Source of the DNA: an uncultured Lachnospira sp.
GTDB lineage: Bacteria > Bacillota > Clostridia > Lachnospirales > Lachnospiraceae
Direction of reading: 5' to 3'
Assembly (NCBI GenBank): GCA_910585095.1
Contig: CAJUBU010000003.1
Span: 110,486 to 167,866, forward strand
DNA length: 57,381 nt
Numbering within the stretch: the stretch's first letter is position 1; each line of letters starts with the position of its first letter. Positions 1 to 8,704 of this stretch are shown here, one piece after another. Made by a program: the position numbers and the translations under genes. The notes under the pieces were generated by a model. That model was not told the DNA's origin. It searched no databases and saw only the letters and a list, made by a program, of their open reading frames with translations.

Positions 1-134
1 ATAAACAATCCTTTTTCACCCTCAATCACCTTAATGTCATGTACCACAAATTCATCATCAATAGTAACAGAGACTACGGCTCTCATTTTACCTTCTTTAT
101 CAATCTTTCTTACACGTACATCTGTAATATTCAT
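1..134 (-). CDS. spoVG: SpoVG N-terminal part (runs off the window)
   Basis: The minus strand from the ATG at 134 encodes MNITDVRVRK and continues through GKMRAVVSVTIDDEFVVHDI for 44 codons to the window edge. This is the conserved start of SpoVG, an RNA/DNA-binding regulator of sporulation septation and cell-envelope genes that is about 90 residues long in Firmicutes. Roughly half the protein is visible. No strong Shine-Dalgarno is seen just before the ATG. It lies downstream of glgC-glgD in the same direction but after a 348-bp gap, so it probably has its own promoter. The identification is firm from sequence; the role is known for the family. Confidence 0.93.
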   Translation of the reverse strand, partial: MNITDVRVRKIDKEGKMRAVVSVTIDDEFVVHDIKVIEGEKGLF

Positions 135-482
135 AAGCACTGCTACTAAAAATATATATCAATATATCCTAGATGATTTGGATAAATCTCACGATTTTAT
201 CTTACTGTTTCATCATGTATGCTTTTGAAGATAACAATATCATTCTACTCACAGTTTTGATGGGTTTACCAAACACATTGTACACTCCACAGTCATAACT
301 TCCCGACGAACCATCGGTACATACCTATAAATTCATTGCTTGATTAGATATAGGCTCTCATCTAAGTAGCTTCTCCTTTCTTAATATTCGGATTATTTTA
401 GTATTCAATTTTGTTTTTTCGATATCTTTGATTATATTGTTCCATATATATGCATCTTTTTAATTACTGAACAACCCCCTTT
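135..482. other. Intergenic region between glgD and spoVG
   Basis: No gene of credible length is present in these 348 bases. It must hold the 3' end of the glg transcript and the spoVG promoter. A short hairpin, CCGA/TCGG with a 7-base loop, lies at 303-317, and part of the region (about 230-400) is less AT-rich than its surroundings, so a structured leader is possible. I cannot name an RNA family or a clear sigma-H promoter here. Confidence 0.4.
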
Positions 483-1598
483 TTAACTATATATAGGATT
501 ATCCTCCACAACAATCATTGGACCATTTTCACCAACATATCGACTATTTGCTTTTATTGTACTGCCACTTTCAATAATGCAGTTTTCAATATATGAGTTA
601 TCTCCTATATATGCATCATTTAAAATAATACAATTTTTTACAATACTGTTATTTCCAATATATATCTTCTTAAACAACACAGAATTTTCAACTGTACCAT
701 TCACAATACAACCACTTGAAACAAGGCTATTCTTTACATCAGAACCATGATTATATTTTGCAGGAGGCAAATCATCAACTTTTGTATAAATATCTGGATA
801 TTCTTTAAAGAAACGATTTCTTACATCTCTGTCAAGAAAATTCATATTTGTCTTATAATATGCATCAACCGTTGAGATATTGCTCCAATAGGACTCTAAC
901 TTATATCCATATATTTTCTTGATATTTTTATAACGCATCAGTATATCTCTCACAAAATCATGACGGTCTTCCTCTGCTGCCTTCTCAATCAACTCTATAA
1001 GTAACCTTCTTCGTATAATATAAACACCAGTAGATACTGTAGATAAATTGGTCTCTAACGGCTTTTCATCAATCTCTGTAATACGTCCTTCTTCTGTCAT
1101 CGAAACGACTCCATATCGATTAATGTCAGAGCGGTCTTCCATCTTTTTTACAACCATTGTAATATCTGCTTTTTTCTCAATATGATATTCTAAAACTTTA
1201 TTGTAATCAAGTTTATATACACCATCACCAGAAGCAATTACCACATATGGTTCATGGCTTGTCTTTAAAAAATGTAAATTCTGATACAATGAATCAGCTG
1301 TTCCTCTATACCAGTAACTACTGTCTGCTGTTATTGTTGGGGTAAATACATACAATCCCCCTTGTTTTCTACCAAAATCCCACCACTTTGACGAACTTAA
1401 ATGTTCATTGAGTGAACGGGCATTATACTGTGTAATAACGGCAACTTTCTGAATCTTAGAATTTGCCATATTACTCAGTGCAAAATCAATACTTCTATAA
1501 CTACCTGCAACCGGCATAGCTGCTATTGCGCGCTTATTGGTAAGCTCTTTCATCAACTTGTTATTACCGCCGGCTAATATAACTCCTATTGCTTTCAT
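483..1598 (-). CDS. glgD: GlgD, regulatory-type subunit of glucose-1-phosphate adenylyltransferase
   Basis: This 371-residue protein has a nucleotidyltransferase domain (about residues 1-240) followed by a left-handed beta-helix of hexapeptide repeats (about 275-360). The N-terminal loop reads LAGGNNKLMKELTNKRA, so the usual GGxGxRL signature of the catalytic subunit is eroded, as expected for GlgD, which pairs with GlgC to make ADP-glucose for glycogen. The ATG overlaps the glgC stop by 4 bp (ATGA) and an AGGTGA ribosome site lies inside the end of glgC, so the genes are translationally coupled. Family assignment is strong; the loss of catalytic power is inferred from the motif. Confidence 0.95.
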   Translation of the reverse strand: MKAIGVILAGGNNKLMKELTNKRAIAAMPVAGSYRSIDFALSNMANSKIQKVAVITQYNARSLNEHLSSSKWWDFGRKQGGLYVFTPTITADSSYWYRGTADSLYQNLHFLKTSHEPYVVIASGDGVYKLDYNKVLEYHIEKKADITMVVKKMEDRSDINRYGVVSMTEEGRITEIDEKPLETNLSTVSTGVYIIRRRLLIELIEKAAEEDRHDFVRDILMRYKNIKKIYGYKLESYWSNISTVDAYYKTNMNFLDRDVRNRFFKEYPDIYTKVDDLPPAKYNHGSDVKNSLVSSGCIVNGTVENSVLFKKIYIGNNSIVKNCIILNDAYIGDNSYIENCIIESGSTIKANSRYVGENGPMIVVEDNPIYS

Positions 1599-2869
1599 AC
1601 GTTGTCACCTGCCTTAATTATTACGCCGCCACTTACAAGTGCGCCTTCTGGATAATCTTCTAATGTTGTTTCACCGGATATCGCTGTATTCTTTCCAATT
1701 TTGACATTATCTGGAATAACAGAGCATTCACCTATCGTCACAAGACCAGAATTATAAATCTTTGGCTTGTGTACATTTTCTGCTTCTTCACCAACACCAA
1801 GCTCTACATTATCACCAATGACAACTTCCTCAGCAATAATCGACTTATTGATAACTGTATTTTTTCCAATTACAGAATCCTGCATAATAATGGAATCTTT
1901 TACTACAGCACCTTCCTCAATTACAACTCCTGAACCAATAACGGAATTGTAAATTTTTCCATATATCTCACTGCCGTCTCCTATAATACTCTTTTCAATA
2001 TATGCATCTGCAGCAACATACTGTGGTGGAATGGCATCGGTCTTTGTATATATCTTCCAAAACTCCTCATATAAATTGAACACAGGTATAATATCAATAA
2101 GTTCCATGTTAGCTTCCCAATACGAACTTAACGTACCTACGTCCTTCCAATAGCCATTGTACTCATATGCAAAAATTCTCTTATTATTTTCAAAGCAATA
2201 TGGAATAACATGTTTACCAAAATCACACTCGTTTTGGTCTTTCAATTTTATTAATGCTTCCTTAAGAACTTTCCAGCTAAAGATATAAATGCCCATCGAT
2301 GCAAGATTGCTCTTAGGATTTGCTGGCTTTTCTTCAAATTCTACAATTTTATTGTCAGAATCTGTAACAACAATACCAAATCTGCTTGCTTCCTCAATTG
2401 GTACAGGCATAGCTGCTATTGTTATATCTGCATTGTTAGCCTTATGATAGTCTAACATAATCTTATAATCCATTTTATATATATGGTCTCCTGAAAGAAT
2501 CAAAACATAATCTGGATTATACTGTTCCATGTACTCAAGATTTTGATAAATCGCATTTGCTGTACCTGTGTACCACTCACTATTTGTACTCTTTTCATAT
2601 GGTGGAAGAACGGTTACACCTCCAACATTGCGGTCCAAATCCCAAGGAATACCAATTCCTATATGTGTATTAAGTCTTAACGGCTGATACTGTGTAAGTA
2701 CACCAACGGTATCAATACCTGAATTAATACAATTGCTCAATGGAAAATCAATAATACGATACTTTCCACCAAACGCTACTGCTGGCTTAGCAACCTTAGC
2801 AGTCAACACGCCAAGCCTGCTGCCTTGTCCTCCTGCCAATAACATGGCAATCATTTCTTTTTTAATCAT
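1595..2869 (-). CDS. glgC: GlgC, glucose-1-phosphate adenylyltransferase
   Basis: GlgC makes ADP-glucose from glucose-1-phosphate and ATP, the committed step of glycogen synthesis. The 424-residue protein keeps the catalytic signature LLAGGQGSRL near residue 10, the KPAVAFGGKYRIIDFPLSNC segment, GDHIYKMDY near residue 125 and EEKPANPK near 190, then a C-terminal beta-helix domain. Length and motifs fit bacterial GlgC. The start is supported by the GAGGTGAGAGC ribosome site. It is the first gene of a glgC-glgD operon with a good promoter upstream (2917-2945). Confidence 0.97.
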   Translation of the reverse strand: MIKKEMIAMLLAGGQGSRLGVLTAKVAKPAVAFGGKYRIIDFPLSNCINSGIDTVGVLTQYQPLRLNTHIGIGIPWDLDRNVGGVTVLPPYEKSTNSEWYTGTANAIYQNLEYMEQYNPDYVLILSGDHIYKMDYKIMLDYHKANNADITIAAMPVPIEEASRFGIVVTDSDNKIVEFEEKPANPKSNLASMGIYIFSWKVLKEALIKLKDQNECDFGKHVIPYCFENNKRIFAYEYNGYWKDVGTLSSYWEANMELIDIIPVFNLYEEFWKIYTKTDAIPPQYVAADAYIEKSIIGDGSEIYGKIYNSVIGSGVVIEEGAVVKDSIIMQDSVIGKNTVINKSIIAEEVVIGDNVELGVGEEAENVHKPKIYNSGLVTIGECSVIPDNVKIGKNTAISGETTLEDYPEGALVSGGVIIKAGDNV

Positions 2870-2916
2870 GCTCTCACCTCTGATGAATAAATTTTACCTG
2901 TCATTAAGATATTATG

Positions 2917-2945
2917 ATTATAACATATTAACAGTATTAAGTAAA
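2917..2945 (-). promoter_or_regulatory. Predicted sigma-A promoter of glgCD
   Basis: On the minus strand a perfect TATAAT -10 (plus positions 2917-2922) is preceded by a 17-bp spacer and a TTTACT -35 (2940-2945). It lies about 50 bp upstream of the glgC ATG. Seen directly; not tested. Confidence 0.7.
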
Positions 2946-3283
2946 AGAATTTTTCATTTTTTTTATCATTTTTTTAACAATCTATTGATGCCAAAATAAT
3001 TGTGTATTTTGAACGTATAAGCTTATTTACTAAACGAATAAATTTATAAAAAAATTACACAATTAATATAGCAAAGTTCAATTGCTGTCTTGTCTTTATA
3101 TATTTATTTTCCATCTTCAACATAAATGCTAAAAATAACAAAAAAGTTGAATTATTTTGTTTTGAGAGTTACTATATTTATTATACTGTGTTATGTCTTT
3201 AACTTTTTTTGTTTCATCATAACATAGAATTTACAGAAATTTATCAAAATATGATAAATGGAAACATTTTATTTTTTCAATAG

Positions 3284-3378
3284 GCTGAACCTCGCTAAAA
3301 TTCATACAGAAATAAAATATTTGTATGGAAATTAATTTTCAAACATATGTTTATACATACTAAACTCGCAGGTTGAGC
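3284..3378 (+). promoter_or_regulatory. Possible structured leader upstream of murC
   Basis: A closing stem can form between 3284-3295 (GCTGAACCTCGC) and 3368-3378 (GCAGGTTGAGC), with one mismatch and one bulge. It encloses a CATACA/TGTATG hairpin (3303-3308 with 3322-3327) and a palindrome AAACATATGTTT (3341-3352). The TGTATG arm could instead pair with CATAC at 3356-3360, giving a mutually exclusive fold. The stem ends five bases before the murC Shine-Dalgarno. No known riboswitch class is recognised. The remaining intergenic sequence 2946-3283 is AT-rich and holds nothing else that I can name. Confidence 0.35.
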
Positions 3379-3393
3379 AAGAATGGAGGATTT

Positions 3394-4773
3394 ATGTATC
3401 ATATTAATTTTAACCATCCCATTCATATTCATTTTATTGGAATTGGGGGAATCAGCATGAGCGGGCTTGCACATATTCTTTTAGACAGAGGATTTATCGT
3501 TTCTGGTTCTGACATGCGTCAATCTGCACTCACAAAAGAACTTGAAAATTGCGGTGCTACCGTGTTTTACTCTCATATGCCTTCCAACATTACAAAAGAT
3601 ATTGACACAGTTGTCTATACCGCAGCTATATCAGATTCAAATCCTGAACTTGTCACTGCCAAAAAATTGAATTTACATATCCTTACAAGAGCGCAGCTTT
3701 TAGGACAACTTATGACCAACTATTCTACAGCTATCAATGTTGCAGGCACACATGGCAAAACAACAACAACTTCTATGATTGCTGAGATTTTAATAAACGC
3801 AGACTGTGACCCTACTATTTCTGTTGGTGGTATTCTTTCTAGTATAGGAGGAAATATCCGTGCTGGAAAATCGGATATCTTTCTTACAGAAGCTTGTGAA
3901 TATACGAATAGTTTTCTTTCTTTTCACCCTACACTCAATGTTATTCTTAATGTCAAAGCTGACCACCTTGATTTTTTTAAAGATATTGATGATATTCGTC
4001 ATTCTTTTCGATTATTCAACGAGCTTCTTCCAGACGATGGAACAATTGTTATCAATACAGATATTGACAACTACGCTTATTTTTATGAGGGGCTTCGCTG
4101 TGACGTTATTACTGTTGGTTCTAATCCCAAGATAAGCAAATATAGTGCAGCTAATATTGAATATAATTCAACTGGTTGTTGTTCTTATGATTTACTTATT
4201 GACAAAATAAAGGTAGACCATATTGAGCTTTGCGTGCAAGGACTGCATAATGTATATAATTCTCTAGCAGCTATTGCTGTTGGCATAAAACTTGGATTAG
4301 ATATTACACAGATTAAAGAAGGATTAAAACACTTTACAGGAACCGACAGACGTTTTCAAATCAAAGGGACTTTTGATGGTGTTACTGTTGTTGACGATTA
4401 TGCACATCATCCAGATGAAATTACTGCCACGTTAAACTCTGCTCTACATTATCCACATAATAAAATATGGTGCGTCTTTCAGCCGCATACCTATTCAAGG
4501 ACAAAAGCACTCCTTAAAGATTTTGCAAAAGCACTCTCTGTTGCTGATGTTGTTATTCTTGCTGATATATATGCTGCAAGAGAACAAAATCATTTTGGAA
4601 TTAGCTCTATAGATTTACAAGAAGAAATCAAAAAATTTAATACAACTTGTTATTATATGAATCCTTTTGATGAAATAACAAAATTTTTGAAAAAAAATTG
4701 TATCAACGGAGATTTGTTGATAACTATGGGGGCTGGGGATATTTATAAAGTAGGGGAATCCCTTATAAAATGA
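3394..4773 (+). CDS. murC: MurC, UDP-N-acetylmuramate--L-alanine ligase
   Basis: MurC adds L-alanine to UDP-N-acetylmuramic acid in cytoplasmic peptidoglycan precursor synthesis. Visible motifs are the N-terminal nucleotide-fold loop GIGGISMSGLA, the ATP-binding GTHGKTTTTS near residue 118, and DDYAHHP near residue 330. The length of 459 residues is normal. I chose the ATG at 3394 because TGGAGG lies five bases upstream; an in-frame TTG at 3373 would add seven residues but lacks a ribosome site. The gene stands alone on the plus strand, divergent from glgCD. Confidence 0.96.
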   Translation: MYHINFNHPIHIHFIGIGGISMSGLAHILLDRGFIVSGSDMRQSALTKELENCGATVFYSHMPSNITKDIDTVVYTAAISDSNPELVTAKKLNLHILTRAQLLGQLMTNYSTAINVAGTHGKTTTTSMIAEILINADCDPTISVGGILSSIGGNIRAGKSDIFLTEACEYTNSFLSFHPTLNVILNVKADHLDFFKDIDDIRHSFRLFNELLPDDGTIVINTDIDNYAYFYEGLRCDVITVGSNPKISKYSAANIEYNSTGCCSYDLLIDKIKVDHIELCVQGLHNVYNSLAAIAVGIKLGLDITQIKEGLKHFTGTDRRFQIKGTFDGVTVVDDYAHHPDEITATLNSALHYPHNKIWCVFQPHTYSRTKALLKDFAKALSVADVVILADIYAAREQNHFGISSIDLQEEIKKFNTTCYYMNPFDEITKFLKKNCINGDLLITMGAGDIYKVGESLIK

Positions 4774-4817
4774 CCTTTTTTATATCATATTTTCAATTAA
4801 TATTTCTGTTATCAACA

Positions 4818-4953
4818 TAATCCACATAAATCTTTTTAAAAATAAAAGATATATGTGGATTATTTGTGGATAACTCTCCTTTTTAAAACCCTGAATTTAC
4901 CTAACTTATTCCACTTTTTTTTATTTAATCCACTTTTTCCACAATATCCACCA
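4818..4953. promoter_or_regulatory. Cluster of DnaA-box-like motifs, including a long hairpin
   Basis: The gap between murC and the dnaD-like gene has a perfect DnaA box (TGTGGATAA, 4865-4873) and one-mismatch boxes at 4818-4826 (TAATCCACA), 4854-4862 (TGTGGATTA) and 4935-4943 (TTTTCCACA), plus weaker TCCAC motifs. The boxes at 4818 and 4854 form arms of a hairpin (4819-4861) that may also stop murC transcription. The position, before helicase-loading genes, fits DnaA-dependent control or DnaA titration; this role is inferred. Confidence 0.55.
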
Positions 4954-4977
4954 AGTTTTTCACAATTTTCAACTTGT

Positions 4978-5005
4978 TTGACTTATTTCCCTGCTATGTT
5001 ATAAT
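4978..5005 (+). promoter_or_regulatory. Predicted sigma-A promoter of the dnaD-like/dnaC-like operon
   Basis: TTGACT (4978-4983), a 16-bp spacer and a perfect TATAAT (5000-5005) lie about 80 bp before the first gene of the operon, immediately after the DnaA-box cluster. Seen directly. Confidence 0.75.
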
Positions 5006-5085
5006 ATGGCTACTTTAAAGTTTCATTGGTTCAACAGCAAGCTATTCATTAAATTCACAGATTATGGAAAGGCATGGTTATCTTT

Positions 5086-6246
5086 ATGAATAAACTAAAT
5101 TTAAATATTGAATTAAACAAATTATCTACCAATATTTCTAATATCTTTATTGATAAATATATGCCGTTAGCAAATGGTGAATTTGTTAAAGTTTATATCT
5201 ATCTTTTTAAATGTGTAACAAATCATCAAGCCGATATATCGGTTTCTAGCCTTGCTGATGTTTTTAACCAAACAGAGACGGATATTTTACGTGCGCTTCG
5301 TTATTGGAATAAAGTTGGGGCAATTATGCTAAATACCTCAAATAATAATACAATTGACAGCATTACTTTTTGTGATTTAAAAGAAGATACAACTTGCGAT
5401 ATAAATAAAGAGCCTCCTATAGAATCCCATAAAAATACAGATGATAAAATCGATGAAAAAAAAGAAGCTATAAATTCAATATCACATTATTCTTGTAATA
5501 ATATGGTTGATTTTGCTTCTGCTGCTGGCAATAAACTGGCTCATTTAAACATTGAAACGAGGACAGCCTACACCCCACAGCAGATGAAAAAATTTTATGC
5601 TCAAGATGATTTTAGCATGCTGCTTTATGCCGTAGGAACATATATGGGTGATTCTCTTAATCCATCCGATGCTTCTACAATCGCTTATTTTTATGATACA
5701 CTTCATTTTCCTTCAGACCTGATTGAATATTTAATTGAATACTGTGTGACAAATGGGCATAAAAGTATGCACTATATTCAAAAAGTTGCTCTGGCATGGG
5801 CTGAGAATGGTATATCTTCTGTAAAACAAGCAAAAACTTATATTGATAATCACAATGAAATTACGTATGCCATTTTAGGCGCTTTTGGCATTAAAAATCG
5901 CACCATAGCCAAATGCGAATTGGATTTTATCAAAAAATGGACCAATGTCTATCATTTTTCTTCAGACTTAATTATTGAAGCCTGTAATCGAACCATGCGC
6001 AAAATACACGAACCAAGTTTTAAATATGCAGACTCTATTCTTACAAATTGGCATAATGCAAATATTAAAACACAAGATGATGTAAAACTGGATGACCAAA
6101 AATTTGAACAGACACAAGAAAATAAAAATGTAAAAAAGAAAAATACTACTATTAAAGCCATAGCAAATAATAAATTTAATAATTTTCATCAGCGCAACAC
6201 CGATATTGACAGTTTAGAAAGCGCATTATTAAGCAACAACGGCTGA
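5086..6246 (+). CDS. DnaD-domain replication initiation protein (primosomal)
   Basis: The N-terminal 100 residues (ISNIFIDKYMPLANGEFVKVYIYLFKC and a winged-helix-like stretch ending RALRYWNKVGAIML) and a later helical block (about residues 165-270) match the DnaD/DnaB-like primosome family, which remodels DNA and helps load the replicative helicase in Firmicutes. A low-complexity linker rich in D, K and N joins them, and the C-terminus is lysine/asparagine rich. Two starts are possible: ATG 5074 touches the GGAAAGG ribosome site, so ATG 5086 (13 bases away) is preferred. The dnaC-like gene follows after 17 bp, which supports the assignment. Confidence 0.85.
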   Translation: MNKLNLNIELNKLSTNISNIFIDKYMPLANGEFVKVYIYLFKCVTNHQADISVSSLADVFNQTETDILRALRYWNKVGAIMLNTSNNNTIDSITFCDLKEDTTCDINKEPPIESHKNTDDKIDEKKEAINSISHYSCNNMVDFASAAGNKLAHLNIETRTAYTPQQMKKFYAQDDFSMLLYAVGTYMGDSLNPSDASTIAYFYDTLHFPSDLIEYLIEYCVTNGHKSMHYIQKVALAWAENGISSVKQAKTYIDNHNEITYAILGAFGIKNRTIAKCELDFIKKWTNVYHFSSDLIIEACNRTMRKIHEPSFKYADSILTNWHNANIKTQDDVKLDDQKFEQTQENKNVKKKNTTIKAIANNKFNNFHQRNTDIDSLESALLSNNG

Positions 6247-6263
6247 TTTAGGAAGGAAAATTT

Positions 6264-7256
6264 ATGTCTCTTACAAATTCCCAATATGATATGATTATGC
6301 AAATGTATGCCAATGAGCGAACTGCCAATCAAAACAAGATAGACCAACGCTATGAAGAAATTACTTGTCTTGCTCCTGAATTTAAAGAGATTGAAAGCAC
6401 TGTTATCAACCTTTCAATAAAAGCAGCTTCAATGCGTATATCAGGTAATCTTTCTGATGATTATAAACAAAAAATTGCAGACTTAGACCAGCGCAAAAAG
6501 GAGATTTTAAATCAACTTCATAAACCATCCAATTATTTAAGTCCAATTTTCACCTGTCCTCTATGTAAAGATACAGGTTATATTGGACAAGATAAATGTT
6601 CCTGCTTTGTCAAAAAAGCCGTTGATTTGGTCTATTTAGATTCTAACCTTAAAAACATTACAGACAATGAAAATTTTAATACCTTTTCTTATAAATGGTA
6701 TAATAAAAATACAGTTGAATCTTCAACAGGATTGACCCCTTTTGACAATATGCATCAAGTGGTATATATCTGCAAAGAGTTTGTAAACACATTTGATACA
6801 TCATTTTCTAATATATTACTTTTTGGAGATACAGGAACCGGAAAGACTTTCTTAACCAACTGTATTGCAAAAGAATTACTGGATTCTTCACACAGTGTTA
6901 TTTACCTAACCGCCATCGAACTTTTTAATCGTTTTGAACAGCAGGATTTTGTTAAATTCGGCGAAGATAAACATTATAATACACACTATTTATTAGATTG
7001 CGACTTATTAATTATTGACGATTTAGGCACTGAACTTGGCAATTCCTATACTAATTCCAAACTGTTTTATGTTATTAATGAACGGCTGCTTCGCCAAAAA
7101 AGCATGATTATATCAACCAATCTATCCTTATCTTCCATAAGAGAAGTTTATTCCGAAAGGATTTTTTCACGCATCTTAAGCGCTTATAAGATATTAAAGC
7201 TTTTTGGAGACGATATTCGCATATTGAAAAAAACAAAAGGATTGACTTCTAAATAA
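6264..7256 (+). CDS. DnaC/DnaI-like helicase loader ATPase
   Basis: This 330-residue AAA+ protein has a coiled N-terminal third, a four-cysteine zinc motif CPLCKDTGYIGQDKCSC near residue 97, Walker A GDTGTGKT near 188 and Walker B LLIIDDLGTE near 248. That layout is the DnaC/DnaI helicase loader, which places the DnaB ring on origin DNA. An AGGAAGG ribosome site precedes the ATG. It is co-transcribed with the DnaD-domain gene; the replicative helicase itself is at 34.4-35.7 kb. Confidence 0.9.
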   Translation: MSLTNSQYDMIMQMYANERTANQNKIDQRYEEITCLAPEFKEIESTVINLSIKAASMRISGNLSDDYKQKIADLDQRKKEILNQLHKPSNYLSPIFTCPLCKDTGYIGQDKCSCFVKKAVDLVYLDSNLKNITDNENFNTFSYKWYNKNTVESSTGLTPFDNMHQVVYICKEFVNTFDTSFSNILLFGDTGTGKTFLTNCIAKELLDSSHSVIYLTAIELFNRFEQQDFVKFGEDKHYNTHYLLDCDLLIIDDLGTELGNSYTNSKLFYVINERLLRQKSMIISTNLSLSSIREVYSERIFSRILSAYKILKLFGDDIRILKKTKGLTSK

Positions 7257-7365
7257 TTTACTACTATATTATTTGATGAATGAATGTGGTCTTACCTTAT
7301 TGACTTAAAACAATAGGCAGCTCACAATAATTACAAATTAATGATTATATACGGAGGATTTTATT

Positions 7366-8550
7366 ATGCCACGCGATGAAAGGCACACCGAAACAATACC
7401 TTATGGAACATTAGGTATCATTCCATTAAAAAGTTGTACACAACTTGGAGAAAAAGTTGATAAATATTTGACTAAATGGAGAAACCAACGCGAACATGAA
7501 AGCGAACACACTCTAGCATTTGCTGGATATAAAAGAGACAGCTATATACTTGAAGCAAAAACTCCTCGATTTGGTTCTGGTGAGGGTAAGGGTATGATGA
7601 ATGACTCTGTACGTGGCTTTGATTTATATGTAATGGTTGATGTATGCAATTACAGTCTTGAATATTCTCTCAGCGGAATTACCAATCATATGTCACCAGA
7701 TGACCATTATGCTGATTTAAAGCGTGTAATTGCCGCTGCTGGAGGAAAAGCCAGAAGAATCTCTGTTATTATGCCATTTTTATATGAGAGCAGACAGCAT
7801 AAACGAAGCGGCAGAGAATCACTTGACTGTGCTCTTATGCTACAAGAACTTACAAATATGGGCGTTGATAATATTGTTACTTTTGATGCGCATGACCCAA
7901 GAGTGCAAAACGCTATTCCGCTGAAAGGCTTTGAATCAGTATCTTGCACTTATCAATTTATTAAATACCTTTTATTAGGTGTTGATGACCTTCATATTGA
8001 TAATGAGCATATGATGGTTATTAGTCCTGACGAGGGCGGTATGGGACGTGCTGTCTATTTTGCCAATGTTCTTGGTCTTGATATGGGTATGTTTTACAAA
8101 AGACGCGATTATGCAACCATTGTCAATGGACATAACCCAATCGTTGCACATGAATTTCTTGGTACCAATGTTGAAGGCAAAGATGTATTAATTATTGATG
8201 ATATGATATCTTCTGGTGAGAGCATGATTGATGTTGCTTCCGAGTTAAAAAGACGCAAGGCAAAAAGAGTTTTCTGCGCAACAACTTTTGGATTATTTAC
8301 AAATGGTCTTCAAAAATTTGATGAAGCTTACAACAATGGCATTATTGATAAAATTCTTACAACCAACCTTGTTTATCAGCCTGAAGAATTACTTAATAAA
8401 CCTTGGTATATCAATGTTGATATGAGTAAATACATTGCCCTTCTCATTGATACGCTTAATCATGATTCCTCAATTAGCAACTTACTCAATCCAGTTGAAC
8501 GAATACAAAAACGTGTTGCCGAATACAACAAAACACATTATGGTAAATAA
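7366..8550 (+). CDS. prs: Ribose-phosphate pyrophosphokinase (PRPP synthetase)
   Basis: PRPP synthetase makes phosphoribosyl pyrophosphate from ribose-5-phosphate and ATP for purine, pyrimidine, histidine and NAD synthesis. Motifs seen are FLYESRQHKRSGRES (ATP-binding flexible loop), FDAHDPRVQ, SPDEGG and the PRPP-binding loop VLIIDDMISSGESM near residue 285. At 394 residues it is longer than the roughly 315-residue classical enzyme, because of an extended N-terminus and C-terminus; I believe this longer form is common in Lachnospiraceae. CGGAGG precedes the ATG. It is followed by a strong terminator. Confidence 0.92.
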   Translation: MPRDERHTETIPYGTLGIIPLKSCTQLGEKVDKYLTKWRNQREHESEHTLAFAGYKRDSYILEAKTPRFGSGEGKGMMNDSVRGFDLYVMVDVCNYSLEYSLSGITNHMSPDDHYADLKRVIAAAGGKARRISVIMPFLYESRQHKRSGRESLDCALMLQELTNMGVDNIVTFDAHDPRVQNAIPLKGFESVSCTYQFIKYLLLGVDDLHIDNEHMMVISPDEGGMGRAVYFANVLGLDMGMFYKRRDYATIVNGHNPIVAHEFLGTNVEGKDVLIIDDMISSGESMIDVASELKRRKAKRVFCATTFGLFTNGLQKFDEAYNNGIIDKILTTNLVYQPEELLNKPWYINVDMSKYIALLIDTLNHDSSISNLLNPVERIQKRVAEYNKTHYGK

Positions 8551-8612
8551 TTATTTTCTAATAAAATTATAAACAAGTAACAAAATAGATTGCAATCATT
8601 TGCATAACTGTA

Positions 8613-8668
8613 AAATAGGGCTGTCACACAAAGCTGAAAAGCTTTTTCTTAATGTGACAGCTCTATTT
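8613..8668. terminator. Bidirectional terminator between prs and the PBP gene
   Basis: AAATAGGGCTGTCACA (8613-8628) pairs with TGTGACAGCTCTATTT (8653-8668): 16 pairs including one G-U. The loop contains a second small hairpin (AAAGCT/AGCTTT). It lies between convergent genes. Confidence 0.8.
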
Positions 8669-8704
8669 ATAATTTTATACATTTTTTTATTGATTCCACT
8701 TTAC

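Noticed and set aside
135..482. A possible riboswitch or small RNA upstream of spoVG
   Set aside because: Only one short hairpin and mixed base composition are seen; no known class matches, so it is listed only as an intergenic region.
3373..3393. TTG at 3373 as the murC start
   Set aside because: No ribosome site precedes it, and TGGAGG is well spaced for ATG 3394.
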